A stretch of 64,000 nt of DNA from Haemonchus contortus (Eukaryota > Nematoda > Chromadorea > Rhabditida > Trichostrongylidae), in assembly GCA_000469685.2 (NCBI GenBank), contig LS997565.1, positions 2,035,005-2,099,004 on the forward strand. The letters run 5' to 3'. Under the pieces are notes generated by a model. The model was given only the letters and a program-made list of their open reading frames with translations. It was not told where the DNA came from and searched no databases. Both the position numbers and the translations under genes were made by a program. Position 1 is the stretch's first letter. Each line of letters begins with the position of its first letter. This document shows positions 1 through 11,200 of this stretch, in pieces.

Positions 1-481
1 CACGGGTTCATCGTTCAAAAGTTTCAGCTCGATTCTCTTTCTATGTCGAAGAGAACGGGGGTTCTTCTCATTATTATGACCAACTCCCAAAAAGAGGGTG
101 GAGGGTAGGAGTGGAAACTTTGAAAGCGAGGTCCACTAAAGTTGCGTTCATTTCTAGATATGGAATCGGTTTACCGTATTCGGAAGTGTTTTTACACTCT
201 GGGCAATCTTCATCATACATCCGCTACCATTTATCATTTTATACGAACACACTATTCATTTCGTTGTCAGCAGCGACGGATCGGCCAGCTTGTCCAGCTC
301 AGTAATGGATCACGTTAGTTTTTATAGAGTCCTTATGATCGGCGCTTTCTAGTAAATCGTAAGTTACTAATGAACAACGGAAGAGGTCCTAAAATTTACT
401 TCAGTCCGATACGCACTGAGAACAACCAAGATCTTCAGGATGAAAGCAATAAATTTATTATTTGCTAGCCCCTATGGGATC
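1..481. other. gene-free left edge
   Basis: I see no convincing exon, RNA gene or repeat here. The open frames are short, lack splice-site support and show no family signature. The stretch ends at the TA that flanks the mariner element. Confidence 0.5.
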
Positions 482-483
482 TA

Positions 484-1724
484 TTAGGTTGTCGGAAAAG
501 TATTTGCGCCTTTTGCAATTTTTTTTTGAATTTGTTTTTTTCCTTCACAATAACAAACAATTAACAAATATATGCACCATCATTATCGACAAGGTATTGC
601 CATTCAATAGGCAACTTGTGGTTCCTGCTTGCGTAGAATTCCTGAGGTTTCGAGGAGGAAAACTCGTCAATGTACGTCTCGAGTTGATTCACATAATCGA
701 AATTCTTATTTTTCGGATGGTCCGACAGCGACAGAAGCAGATGATAACCCGTTGTAGTGAGGTCTGGTGAATACGGTGGGTGGGCCATGACATGCCATCT
801 CAGGCTTTGAAGCTTCTTCTGGGTCTCCTTCGAAAAGTGTGAGCGAGCACTGTCGTGGAGAAATAGCCTTTCCCGAGTTTCTCCCTCAGAGCTGCAGCAA
901 TCCGGTCCACAAAGCACACTGGGCTTCTGTGCTGACAGCGGAGTTCGGTGGTAGAAAGTCCCAGTGAATGATCCTGTTAACTGGCCACAAACGCTTGGCA
1001 TTGCCTTCTGAGGTAGGGATTCGAGATTGGAGTTCGGGATTCCATGCTCTACGCATCTAAGCCACTGGCGCTTCCTCCTGCGGTTTAAGTAGGGAACACA
1101 CTTCTCGTCGCCACTGATTAAGTCTTCCAGCCATGCGGAGATGCGTCGGAAAGTCATCAAGTTCAGACATGAATCCCTCTTCATTTGGAGGTCGTGACCA
1201 CCCAGATCAAAATTTATCCATATCTCTGAATCTCCATGTCTTCCCAAGGCGATGCAAATGGACAGCTGCTGTGTTGTGATGGCTATGAGCTCTTGTTTCA
1301 GCTGATGGGTACTGAACCTAGAATCTTCTTCAACCAGCTTCAGGAGATAGTCATCATTGAGCTCAGCTAGTCTCCTAAATCGTGGTTCTTCGGTCCAGTC
1401 AAAGTGGCCATTTTTGAACTTCTTGTACCAACTTCTTGATGTGCTATTAGAGACAATGAATGGACCTATCCCATCGCATATTCCTCCTGTCGCTCAATTT
1501 GGATTAACGTTTTTTCTGAACTTATGAGGAAAAGATAGTCTGGCTAGCTTTGAGTCGAGAGCGATTCTTGCAGCCATAACCGTTGCAAAATGCTACGGCA
1601 GATATGGTGTTGATAGCGCATTGACCAGCACTTACACATATTCCGCAGTGAAGACTCTAGAGCGATCCCCAAAGATTTCACAACATGGAAACCAAAATGC
1701 GCAAATACTTTTCCGACAACCTAA
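484..1724 (-). mobile_element. mariner-family DNA transposon, decayed
   Basis: The element is bounded by inverted repeats that start TTAGGTTGTCGG at 484 and end with the complement at 1724. About 26 bases match perfectly. A TA dinucleotide lies on each side (482-483 and 1725-1726), as expected for Tc1/mariner target duplication. The length of 1,241 bp is normal for mariner. It carries a minus-strand transposase pseudogene. The combination of size, termini and transposase resembles mariners known from hookworms such as bandit, but that comparison is from memory and was not aligned. Confidence 0.9.
561..1450 (-). pseudogene. mariner transposase pseudogene
   Basis: The minus strand from 1247 down to 561 stays open for 228 codons and reads like the catalytic half of a mariner transposase: a GDEK block for the first Asp, HDSARSH for the second, and a PPYSPDL block before the third. 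The third catalytic position reads TTGYH where mariners have Asp, so the DDD triad is broken. A C-terminal block ending DGAYIC matches the family ending. The N-terminal DNA-binding half can be read at about 1250-1450 in another frame (WTEEPRFRRL, then LVEEDSRFSTHQL), so at least one frameshift separates the halves. The protein would cut and paste the element in the nucleus; this copy should be inactive. Confidence 0.88.
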
Positions 1725-1726
1725 TA

Positions 1727-3533
1727 CAAACGAGTGCAGGTCATTTACGCATTCAAAGCGTCACAACCATTTTGAGCAGGGTCGAATGAAGTGGCGCATA
1801 CCGTAACGGGATTGATGAACGCCAAAGTCTTTGAAGCTCCTACTAGACACAGAACTTATTCCTTTACAGCATACAGTTGGAGCAAAAATAATCATTCTAA
1901 GGGAACTACCACTCAGTTGAGGCGAACGGCTTCTAACTCTCTTGTTGAGTCACTGTCAACAGTAGGGTCCTTTGGGTAGGCCCAGTGAATGGTACTGTAG
2001 GGATCGAACTAGAAAAGTCGCCCCGGGGAAAACCTCGAGAGACCCATTATTCCATATAACGTTCATAGATCATCAGAATGTTTCAGATGTTTGCTATTAT
2101 TGCTTGTACACGAAGTGCAGCTACCATAATATTATGCTCGATATTTTACATATGCTCCTTCATTAAATGCCGACAAATGAGATCGGGGAAAACGGTAAGT
2201 GGGGATCCCAGAAGGCAGATTTCATAATCATTTAGCAAGTGTTCATCAGAACAAATCTGTTCCAGCTTGTTGAACGACGGTTACTAATATGCGCTTTGGC
2301 ATCTTCTGCTGGATTTATACCTAACTTCATAGGCGCTGTTATTCTGACAACGATTCCTCCTGCGGGGAACGAAAAGCTGTTGAGTTTTACCGTTCTGCTA
2401 TGGTGAGTATGATTCCGGCATAGAATTTACTTATGCCTATGTAGCAATGACAACCACTTATATTTATCCCTAGATATCCCCGACTACAGCCAAATGCCCA
2501 GTCAGGGTGAAATTGCGAACTGATTTGGCAAAGTTTCCTTTTTTATTTTCAACTCTTTGACTCTCGGGCAGGCGGATGGGATAGAGCCTAGTGGAGCCGC
2601 TTGACCCAGGAATCGTCCCGGCTCGATCGCTACCAAGCCTTCTATCTTAGGCCGGAATTGACTAGATTCGTCCCATATGAGTATTACTTACCAAATTGGT
2701 GTTTCCCTTCCCTTCCCCTCTTCCACGTGGAGGCCATATTCCCTCTGAAACCTCGCCAATGTCATGATTCCGAATGGAAGTCAGACTGTGGGCACATCCC
2801 AGCAGTCAGACAAGTGACTACAAACCTTATTTTCTAATTCTCATTTTCAGGTTTTACGAAAACGAAATCATGGCAACTATAGCAGTTTGGTTACAGTTAT
2901 TACTCAACAAAAATGTTCGTCAGCACATCTTCCCCAAAAGAAAGACACGCCAAGAAGAGCCAGTAACTTTCACGATGTGAGGAAAACGAAGTCAACTCGA
3001 TCAACGCTTACTATTCGAAGTCCTTCTTGTCAAATACATGACTTCTATTCATTGTATGTTCCTTCATAACCGCTAAGCTTTTTGCAAATTTCTATTTTTA
3101 TACATTTTCTGAGATTGTTCTATCCATTCTGGACCATCCTACTCTTTGTATTGTAATAATATTGTAATACCAGTCGGATCGCCCAGCTAACGCCGGGCTC
3201 TCCTCCTTCTTGTGTCAAAGTCGGAAAGCCCTTTTACATTCGCGCCCACCACTTCAGTACAATTGCTCCAACGTGAATGATCACGACATTTACTTTTGAA
3301 ATGGATTAATGTGACATACTTCACGAACTTCGTCAGGGCGGTTAAAAAACAATTTGGGGAAACAATGTCTCATCTTGAATTCGTCATTCTAGGAGTGCGC
3401 GGTTGGTTAAAGAATGATAGAGAAAGAAGGTAAGCATACATATCAAAGGCTGTCAACACTAATCAGAATCTTATTGGCACTATTAAAAAGCTAATTTACT
3501 TGCATGCCAATTTCTTCAGAAATGATCATAAAG
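1727..3533. other. gene-free stretch with a SINE-like fragment
   Basis: No supported exon was found. Around 2600-2830 the sequence shares blocks with the dispersed repeat seen at 5.2, 13.4 and 49.0 kb, including GATTCCGAATGGAAGTC near 2767. The several short open frames overlap this repeat and are not believable genes. Confidence 0.45.
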
Positions 3534-3589
3534 TCATTCTAGGGAGCACTGTCCAATCTTCTCAGATCGGACAGTGCTCTTCAGAATGA
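3534..3589. repeat. imperfect inverted repeat
   Basis: Two 21-base arms (3534-3554 and 3569-3589) are complementary at 18 of 21 positions around a 14-base spacer. The inner core GAGCACTGTCC and its complement are perfect. It may be the end of a small foldback or MITE-type element; no target duplication was identified. Confidence 0.6.
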
Positions 3590-3890
3590 TCTAAGCACTT
3601 CTTTTAACATTAGAGAACGTTTTCATATAGATTTTTGAGCTTTTTCAAAAAAAAACCTAACATTAAGCCATGCTCCCTATCGTGGGCGGAGCTTTGCTAT
3701 GCACGCGTGCCCACCACCATAAGGCCCTGCTCACTCCTATTATTCTCTCCAGCCTCCACACCCTCTTTGAATGGAGTATGAACCGGTGGGGAAACTGCCG
3801 CCCGCTGCCTCTCCTTCATTCTATTTGTTGACTTGTCCCTCTACTTTGCCTATTTTTTTTCTCGGCGTCTAGGCTGTTAGGAACCTATTC

Positions 3891-4158
3891 AAGTTTTGCC
3901 CATGTCACCACCCACTCTTGTGCATGTCCCACCCCTGGAGGCGGAGCTTCTCTGATCTCACATGTGCTCTTTTGGTTTTGCCCTATGCCCAACCCATCCC
4001 AAACTTGACCCGACTTATTTTAAGAAGTTTTGCCCATGACATCACCCGAACCTGTGCATACCCCACCCCTGAAGTAGGAGCTTCGCTGAGCTCATGTGTT
4101 CTTTTGGTCATGCCCTCTCCCCAACCCATCCCAAACTTGACTCAACTTATACAGGTGC
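3891..4158. repeat. tandem repeat, two diverged 134-bp units
   Basis: The unit beginning AAGTTTTGCCCATG at 3891 recurs at 4025 as AAGTTTTGCCCATG. Both copies then run through CCCACCCCTG, GAGCTTC, TTTTGGT and CCCAACCCATCCCAAACTTGA in the same order. The units differ by substitutions and small indels. The 103-codon plus-strand frame across it arises only from the repetition and is not called as a gene. Confidence 0.8.
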
Positions 4159-4817
4159 TTCCTAAAGTAATATCGAATTTCTGTACAATTGAACAAACAA
4201 ACAAACAGGCGCAAGCGCTTAACACATGATGATGAGCTGTCGTACAGATTCACCCAAGCAAGTTTGGAAAAACTACATCTAGCTACTGAAGTATCATGAA
4301 GTGGATAGTTTTTTGGAGTGCAAAAGGAAATTCACATTAAAAATTAGAAATTCCGATAAGATTAGATTTCTAGTGATTTCTATGGATTTCCGATTATGGT
4401 TCTACGGAAAATTATGCGTCTATTCTGGAAAATAGATTGCATGCAAAGGCACTTTCGATAAAAATTCTTCGTGAGCAAAAAGGGTTTTTTTGCCCACGAA
4501 GCCTAACCTCTCTTCTCCCTCAGTTGACCGCTAACCGATAGTTGAGTCGTCCACAGTATAAGGATTCAGCACGACAGTAAAAAGTCAGAAGAACGTTTGA
4601 TGTATAAGAATTAGGTGATATTCCAAAATTGAACCGCTTTTTGGGTAATGATCTCTTGACACTAATAGGTGATCGTGGAAATGTTTCCATTCTGAGCTTC
4701 TCTAGATCCTAGGGGTTTGATTGTCCTCCGTCGTGGGAGGCGAGTTCTGATTTTTAGTCTGTTACGTCATATGAAGAGCATCGGGTAAGTTCCCAGTTTC
4801 ATAGCTGCTTTCTCACT

Positions 4818-5562
4818 GCGCTCATTTGATCTCCACGCTCTTGATCGTGCCTACGTGACTTTTGCGAGGACACACAAACGGACATACAAACGGACACACA
4901 AAGTTAGCGGTTTATATATATACCAGTGAGCTACGCACGCTCATGCGTGTACCACATGTCCACAACCGCTCATCTACGATTTTACTCTAGAAGAGCAGTA
5001 AAACATTTTCATGCTCCGTATAAACGACACTGTTTCACCCAAAATCCCCCTTAAGTTTCATTTCTGGAGATCGCGCATCAGAGTTAAGCACTCAAGAACA
5101 AAGTATCCTTTCAAGAGCGTAGCTGTCATTACATTTACACTGGTAATGTCGCTCTAGTTTGATTGTAGGAGATTGCGATCGGGGCGGACATGCAGAAAAG
5201 CACTGACTTGTACATCGGCCGGCTACCGCAAGTCATTGCATAGGCCACATACACATTCAATACGCCACTACGATTCTGAATGGAAGTCGAATGCGCGGGA
5301 TCCTTCTGATGGGATTGCTCAAGGCCCCGAAGCACTATTTGATTGCGCATCAGAGAAGTATTGAAAAGAGCAGAGTGTTCGATGATGCCTGATAGCCCAT
5401 GTAAAACGTTTCCCACCCTGAATTCCCTCTTCTCTAAAAACCGGTTAGCATGCGATCTACCTCCCCACCGCGCTCATTTGATCTCCACGCTCTTGATCGT
5501 GCCTACGTGACTTTTGCGAGGACACACAAACGGACACACAAAGTTAGCGGTTTATATATATA
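4818..5562. repeat. pair of direct repeats (about 100 bp) flanking a SINE-like copy
   Basis: Copy A (4818-4922) and copy B (5470-5562) both run from GCGCTCATTTGATCTCCACG to a TATATATATA tail. Copy B lacks one 12-base unit from the internal ACGGACAYACAA repeats. The near identity suggests a dispersed repeat ending in TA-rich DNA, or a local duplication. A SINE-like copy at about 5170-5340 lies between them. Confidence 0.75.
5170..5345 (+). repeat. SINE-like dispersed repeat, body fragment
   Basis: It shares ordered blocks with the copies at 13.3 and 49.0 kb: CTTGTACATCGGC, CGCAAGTCATTG, ATAGGCCACATAC and GAATGGAAGTCGAATGC. The tRNA-like head is not clear in this copy. Confidence 0.65.
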
Positions 5563-6592
5563 GAGGATATAGAGGATTCTATAAAAAAGTTCTCAAACGA
5601 AGCTGTGCCTTCTGCAACTTCCGTTTTCTTCGAAGGCGTCACCATGGCTACCAAATTTTTCAAAGTGGCTCTTAAAGTTTTCTATGAGTGGATGGTTTCC
5701 AGGGGATAGAACGAAGAGCCGGCGAGAGATCGCCTTTTACAGAGCCTCATTCTTATTTTGATAGGTATGGCCTCAAAAGTAGGGCCCATATCGCTGTGTT
5801 TCACAGAGGTCTGTGAACAAATCTGAAGTCCCGTTACAAGATGTAAAAATGATGACATGGCTTATCCCGGTACCCATTGGATTTGATCCACAGCACTACG
5901 TCAGTAACTATGTGCAGGGCCTCTTGCCACAGCACCATAACGACTGCTCTTGAGTAGAGTAGACTAGAAGTAGTAGTAGAATGGCGCAGGTTCCACCTTC
6001 TAGACCTTTTCCTGCGAAGCCTTTTCCCTCTAATGGTGAGGAGTAGATGTCCCAGTATAACTGAACCAGTTTTCCAGCATCCGGGCTGAATCAAGCAAGG
6101 CCCAATTTGTCTGGAATGCTTGCCAAGGAGGTGAATTGCTGAGTTGACTTTATGTTTTGACGTTAGTACTGTGTTTAGAGAAGAGGAATTAGAATTTTTA
6201 ACGGCGTTTATTTCTTGCCGCTCCTACTGTGTATATAAAGGTTTTTAACTGACCATGAGAAAAGAGAGCAAGTAGAAATCATGGATGTGATCATTGAACC
6301 TTTTGTCTTGTGCTTTTTGTTATCAGCTTCTCTTCCGGAGCAGCAAATTGAGTTGATAAAAATTTCGAAACAAAGGAAAGTGATGGTATTCCTTTGACGC
6401 CTCCCGAATTAACTGCTCGCCTACTCCCACAGATAAGCAGCACCTGTCTGTAAATCTGTAGACTCCTTCTCGCTGTATTGTTCCCATGAAATTCGCCTTC
6501 TTCGTATTAGCCGTCCTTGAGGGTCGGTCATTGCCCATTACTTTGACTTTGGCACTCATTACTTGTTTGCCCAATCAAAACTTCCAATTTAG
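5563..6592. other. no firm gene; possible signal-peptide exon at 6281
   Basis: Most of this stretch shows nothing recognisable. An ATG at 6281 opens a 38-codon frame beginning MDVIIEPFVLCFLLSAS, whose hydrophobic core looks like a secretion signal. It lies 300 bases upstream of the Thr-rich exon of the ShKT gene and would suit its first coding exon. However, I could not find a donor site whose phase joins cleanly to the acceptor at 6592, so the link is only a suggestion. Confidence 0.3.
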
Positions 6593-7643
6593 GGATAAGT
6601 GTCACCTATACTGACAACACCACCGTGTCCCCTGCAACCACCACAGCTTCTGCAGCTGCCACAGGTACAGCAGCCTCAACGGTTACGGTGGCTTCTCACA
6701 ACCAGACTACCGCGACCACTTCAGGGCCAAAACGCACCACTTCTCAAACAACAGGTATACTGTAGTATAACTGGCACTGTACAAAATAATAAATAAACAG
6801 CCATATTCATCAGCTACTCCATGTGAGGATGATCCTAATACAAATTGTGCAAAGCTGAAATCGAAATGCTCGGACCACCGCTATGATGATCTCTTGAACA
6901 AGTAGGTTTTAATTTATATTTAATCTCTAAAATCTCAAAAAGAATTTTCAAGTCTATAGAACTGATGATCTGAAAAATATTTAATTGAATTTTGACTAGA
7001 ATGAACGCTTAATTCAATAATGTTACTGAAAATTTCAGACTTTTTAGGTTTTTTTACAGCTACAACAAGCTGAGTGAATCGAATAGGGATGAATTATTCT
7101 CATCTTTTTTCTGGGGACCAAAGGATCGATGTTGTTACTGCATTGGTTTGAGCCATGAATTCGACTTTGTTCAGAAACATTCTTTTCTTTGATTGTTTTT
7201 ATGAGACTTCCGCTCCCAACCCAATCAAACAAGTAAAACATGAGTAGCAACCAACCGCTAATGGGTATGAAGGAATTGGTTGTTCTGGGCACCCTTGGAG
7301 TTGATCCGGGGACCATACTCTTGGTAATGGACTCTTAGCACTACTGAGGAACGATTATTTTCAGCCATTGCCGAAAAACGTGTGGTAGATGCGATACATT
7401 GACTACCATTGCGGGATGTTTCGACGCTTCAAACCAGTAAGCAGGACCTTTTCTTCCGTTCTTTTGAGGATATTCCTTCTGCCAACTTGCCTTCTATCCC
7501 TCTTTCGTTTCATTTTTGCCCTCCTGAATTTTGAATTCGTTTCTAGATGCAAGGAATGGAACACTAATGGATTCTGCAACAGTACTTTCTACGACGAACC
7601 TTTCAAAAAGCAGTACTGCGCGAAAACATGTGGTCTATGCTAA
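6593..7643 (+). CDS. secreted ShKT-domain protein, 3' part (5' end unresolved)
   Basis: Four exons fit in frame: 6593-6754, 6814-6901, 7365-7436 and 7547-7643 (stop TAA at 7641). The first encodes a Thr/Ser/Ala-rich, mucin-like stretch likely to be O-glycosylated. The next two encode a six-cysteine ShKT domain (CEDDPNTNC through CRKTCGRC). The third and last encode a second one (CFDASNQC through CAKTCGLC). Both have the terminal C-x3-C-x2-C pattern, and the product ends right after the last Cys. ShKT modules are common in nematode secreted enzymes and surface proteins. The fold is shared with sea-anemone channel blockers, but it does not by itself imply toxicity. An upstream signal peptide and perhaps another domain are expected; one candidate start is the ATG at 6281. 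All introns are GT-AG. Confidence 0.75.
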
Positions 7644-7811
7644 TCATTTTGAATGTTCATTTAATCAGCAGTATTTTGATGTATATAACTGTATAAATTG
7701 ATTTAGCTATCTGATTAAAAATTAATTTGAAAATTATTTGGCACTTGCTTTTTATTTCGGAACTTCATAATATCCTAAAAACATCTAGAAAACACCTTTA
7801 CTGACGAACAA

Positions 7812-8012
7812 CTAGACTCCACAGAATCCACAGAAGCACGGTCCAATACAAATAGAGTCATTTCGAAAATTCCGAGCAATGGCAGGATTATAGCACACAC
7901 CAAAGGATTCAATCAATACGACTGCTGCATACTTCAGTTCGAAAAGCATCCTCTGAGCGTCACACTCGCTAATTTGCTCCATCCCAAAGTGTATGGAAAC
8001 CTCCACCAATGG
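7812..8012 (-). CDS. hypothetical Cys-rich terminal exon
   Basis: The minus strand reads openly from a plausible acceptor (AATCAG, exon from 8012) to a stop at 7812. It gives a roughly 66-residue tail with Cys clustered at the end (ICIGPCFCGFCGV). It lies tail to tail with the ShKT gene, 170 bases apart. The Cys spacing is not a clean ShKT pattern. I did not recognise the family or find upstream exons, so it may be a chance frame. Confidence 0.25.
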   Translation of the reverse strand, partial: PLVEVSIHFGMEQISECDAQRMLFELKYAAVVLIESFGVCYNPAIARNFRNDSICIGPCFCGFCGV

Positions 8013-8225
8013 TCTGATTGACTTTAGTAATTGAGCATACTCTGCTCCATTGAGCGAGCCGGTACTTTACCAAGTTTCCGTGTTGTTTGCGGTGTGCTAT
8101 ATCTTATACACCATTGTCGCTCTCACAGATATAGCGCGACGCAGCCGCACGCGTCACTGTTTTGAAAATGCAGCGGTGATTATTGTAATCAACAAACATT
8201 TTGTACGTACTACCTTCAGAACTAC

Positions 8226-8295
8226 GGTCTCACCGAAATAGGCCTCAGCATTTCATCATCATTGATGAAATGCTGAGGCCTATTTCGGTGAGACC
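8226..8295. repeat. perfect 33-bp palindrome with 4-base loop
   Basis: Arms 8226-8258 and 8263-8295 are exactly complementary over 33 bases, separated by TCAT. The left arm starts GGTCTCACCG and the right arm ends CGGTGAGACC. A transcript would fold into a long hairpin. No terminator, TIR family or target duplication explains it. Confidence 0.95.
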
Positions 8296-11200
8296 ACAAC
8301 TATGGCGACCAGTGACGCAGCGACCAGAGACTCCCCTGACCTTTTCAATCCTCAAATCATATTTCAAGAGAAAAATGCCGTAGTTGAGAATTGTGATTTA
8401 TTAGAAACGGTCTACGGAAACGATCCCTCCGGTCGAGTGACGTCTTGGAATCAGAGATGATGAATCATTTCCGATTTTTACCCTCTGAAACTCTGAAACA
8501 TGCACTTTCCGATCAAGCGCAGATAAGGTGACGTGATGCTTGGTCGCGTGATGAAATCTAACAACCAAAGTGATCGCGAAATCTTCCGATAGCGTTTGTA
8601 AGTTGGAGTTTAGTAGCTGGGCTCTAAATCTCATCCAACAGACATCCCGCGTGACATTTGCTGTCTGTATTGCTTTTCAAATTCCATTTTTAGGTTTTTT
8701 ACGACGTTTGGTACAAATGGCAATGGAGAATACATCATTACATCCTCATGACAGATTTGGCAGTGGCCCCGCCCACGAGCTTTTTGCGGGGGAGTTGCCT
8801 GCACAGCTTGATGTTTTATGATGGCCGTTTCGCTAAATGGCCATGTTTCCCTACTTGATTGTTCTGTGATAGCATGGTCTCAATTCCCTTGACAGTTTTT
8901 CGATTGATAGCCGATCTTTACCCGCCTATATCTACTTACATTTTGACTAATGCTCTCGTTTAGATACCGTATAGCCTGATCATTAATAATAGGTGCTGAT
9001 CCGATTCTCCGAACAGTCAGCCATTCGGTATGTCTTGAGATTTACCCAACTTTATCCTTGGTGGAAGTCAACTTCTCAAAATGTGGGAACCCATTTAAGA
9101 AGATTACTTTTATCTTTTTGCTGTAAAAGCTCAAGTTCAAACCCTTCAGAAGAAGCCTTCCTTTTGAAAGTTGAAGTGCCTTCAAGGCCTTCAAATGGGC
9201 CTCTTGGCAGAAAGCAGAGGTGCAGACATGAAAAGTTCAGTGGCACTTTCGTCTTTAATTGAGCTCGAGTGGTAGGGTGGCAGATTGTGCATCAGTGAAT
9301 GATCCTGCTCAAAGTGGAAGGATTTATAGTGAGCACCACCTGGACTCAGTGGTGAAGCAATTTGGATTCGGGTAGAAGGCTCGGACGGAAGAAAAACGAA
9401 AAATGCTGCGACTCGCTCGCAAAGTTCGACCCCTACAAACCTAATTTGACCCTTTACAAAAGAACGGCATTTAGGTTCGACTTGCTTCCTAATCTCTTTT
9501 TAGCTTAGTAGGCTGACAAAACGCCACGCATCCGTCCTACACATGAGACCGTGGTCGTGACAGGAAAAATTAAGTGTCTTCAGGAAATCCTGCAAAAGCA
9601 CTTTCAAATTTCCTATCCAAAGCGTCGGTTATCCCATTTTATCTCTACTTGTCACCGGGAGGCATCAAAACAGAGCAAAGAGTACCCCTTTAGCTCTTTG
9701 CCTCTTTCTCGTTATCTTATGTTAGTCCTCGACAATAGAAATCTCCAAACATAAACGAAATATTAGTGAATGCGCCATGTACTCTATTTTCAGCAAAACT
9801 GGCTAGGTGACTCCAAGTTAGAGTACCCATGTAGTGAATTGTTTTCAGGGTCAATATGGAACCCTCTTTCTTATGGCACCCGGAGAAGTAGAATCCACCA
9901 CATTAGGAGAAGCCCATCAAAGCAGGAATGACTTACTCATATGCAGTAGAATAGATATTACGACAGAACAGCATAAGCAAGCCCCGATTCCTCGTGAAAA
10001 AAACGGAAGTGATAAGGAGAAAATTGAATCACATGCTTCTGAATTTCGTCAGTCAACGTCACTTCTTGACATTGACTAAGCCGGAGGTGGTCTTGACGTC
10101 ATTGTTTATTGATCATTATGATTCATCGTCATCGTATTGCCCATTATAAATTCCCCCCCCCCCCCTCACATTCTGAAATATTTATTGTAATCGCCTATTC
10201 TGTTATCCTCCTTCCCACTCTCCAACAAAGAGCGTCATCATATCTCTCTCAGGGCCCCTCGTTCTCATTGAAAGTTGATCTTGCCTAGTGCCGAAATAAG
10301 GAAAATTCAGTTCAATTTCAAATTGCTGTAGAAATCCCCCAATAGCTTCAAGACCACTAGGTGCTAATAGTGGTTACCTTACGGATATTCAATAGCAGTT
10401 GTAATGTGAAGCAGTAATATGATTACTGTATGAATCTGGAGTCAGGCTTCATTCTCGTTGAGAGGGCAAATGATAATGACGGCTTATCAATACTTTATTA
10501 AAGGTTTCCGTTCATTTTGAATAAGGCTTAACGAAAGTTTTTATAAACTTTTGATCATTAAATCAGTTTAAAATTTCTGCTCTCTGAGGTGGTGGTGGAG
10601 AAGTCAATGATGAGTAATTAGAGCTCATCGGTATTGCTAGCTAATATGGTACTTCGGTATTGTCTTATCCGGCTTACTGTTCGTCTTAATTTCTACATTC
10701 CCCAAAAATGAAGTATATTTCACTGAAAATTGACTGAATTCGTAGAACTGCTGGCGAAAACTCTTATGTTAGTTGATAAACGTACGCTTTCTTCACAGAG
10801 AGGGGAGAGTTGGGCAGCGCGTTAAAATATTCGTGAGAATTCAGGTTGAAGCTGAATGTGTGGCGCAACCTAAAGTGAATATAAAAGAATATGGACATTC
10901 TTATTTTATCTCCCCTTTTTATCTACCTTGTGGATGGCTTTGTACGTTGTGAATGTATTTTTTCCCTTTCCATTCAGCTCAGCAACCATACACCTGAGCC
11001 CATTGGAGCATGATTTTCTCTTTTGAACTCTGAACCATTTTATAGTTAATTGATGGGGATGGGTTTTTACGGAGGGGTGAATTCGGTCTAGAAGGCACCA
11101 AACTGAATGTAAAAATTATGATTATGGGAACCTTTGCTAACAATAGAATGATTTTCTGGATTGCCATCGTAAATGTACCTCATGATTACGATTGTTCTTA

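Noticed and set aside
3918..4229. 103-codon plus-strand frame as a repeat protein
   Set aside because: It exists only because two 134-bp DNA repeats lie in tandem; no start context, splice site or family match.
6593..7643. ShKT exons as a venom-type toxin gene
   Set aside because: ShKT modules are widespread in nematode enzymes and surface proteins; nothing here shows channel-blocking function.
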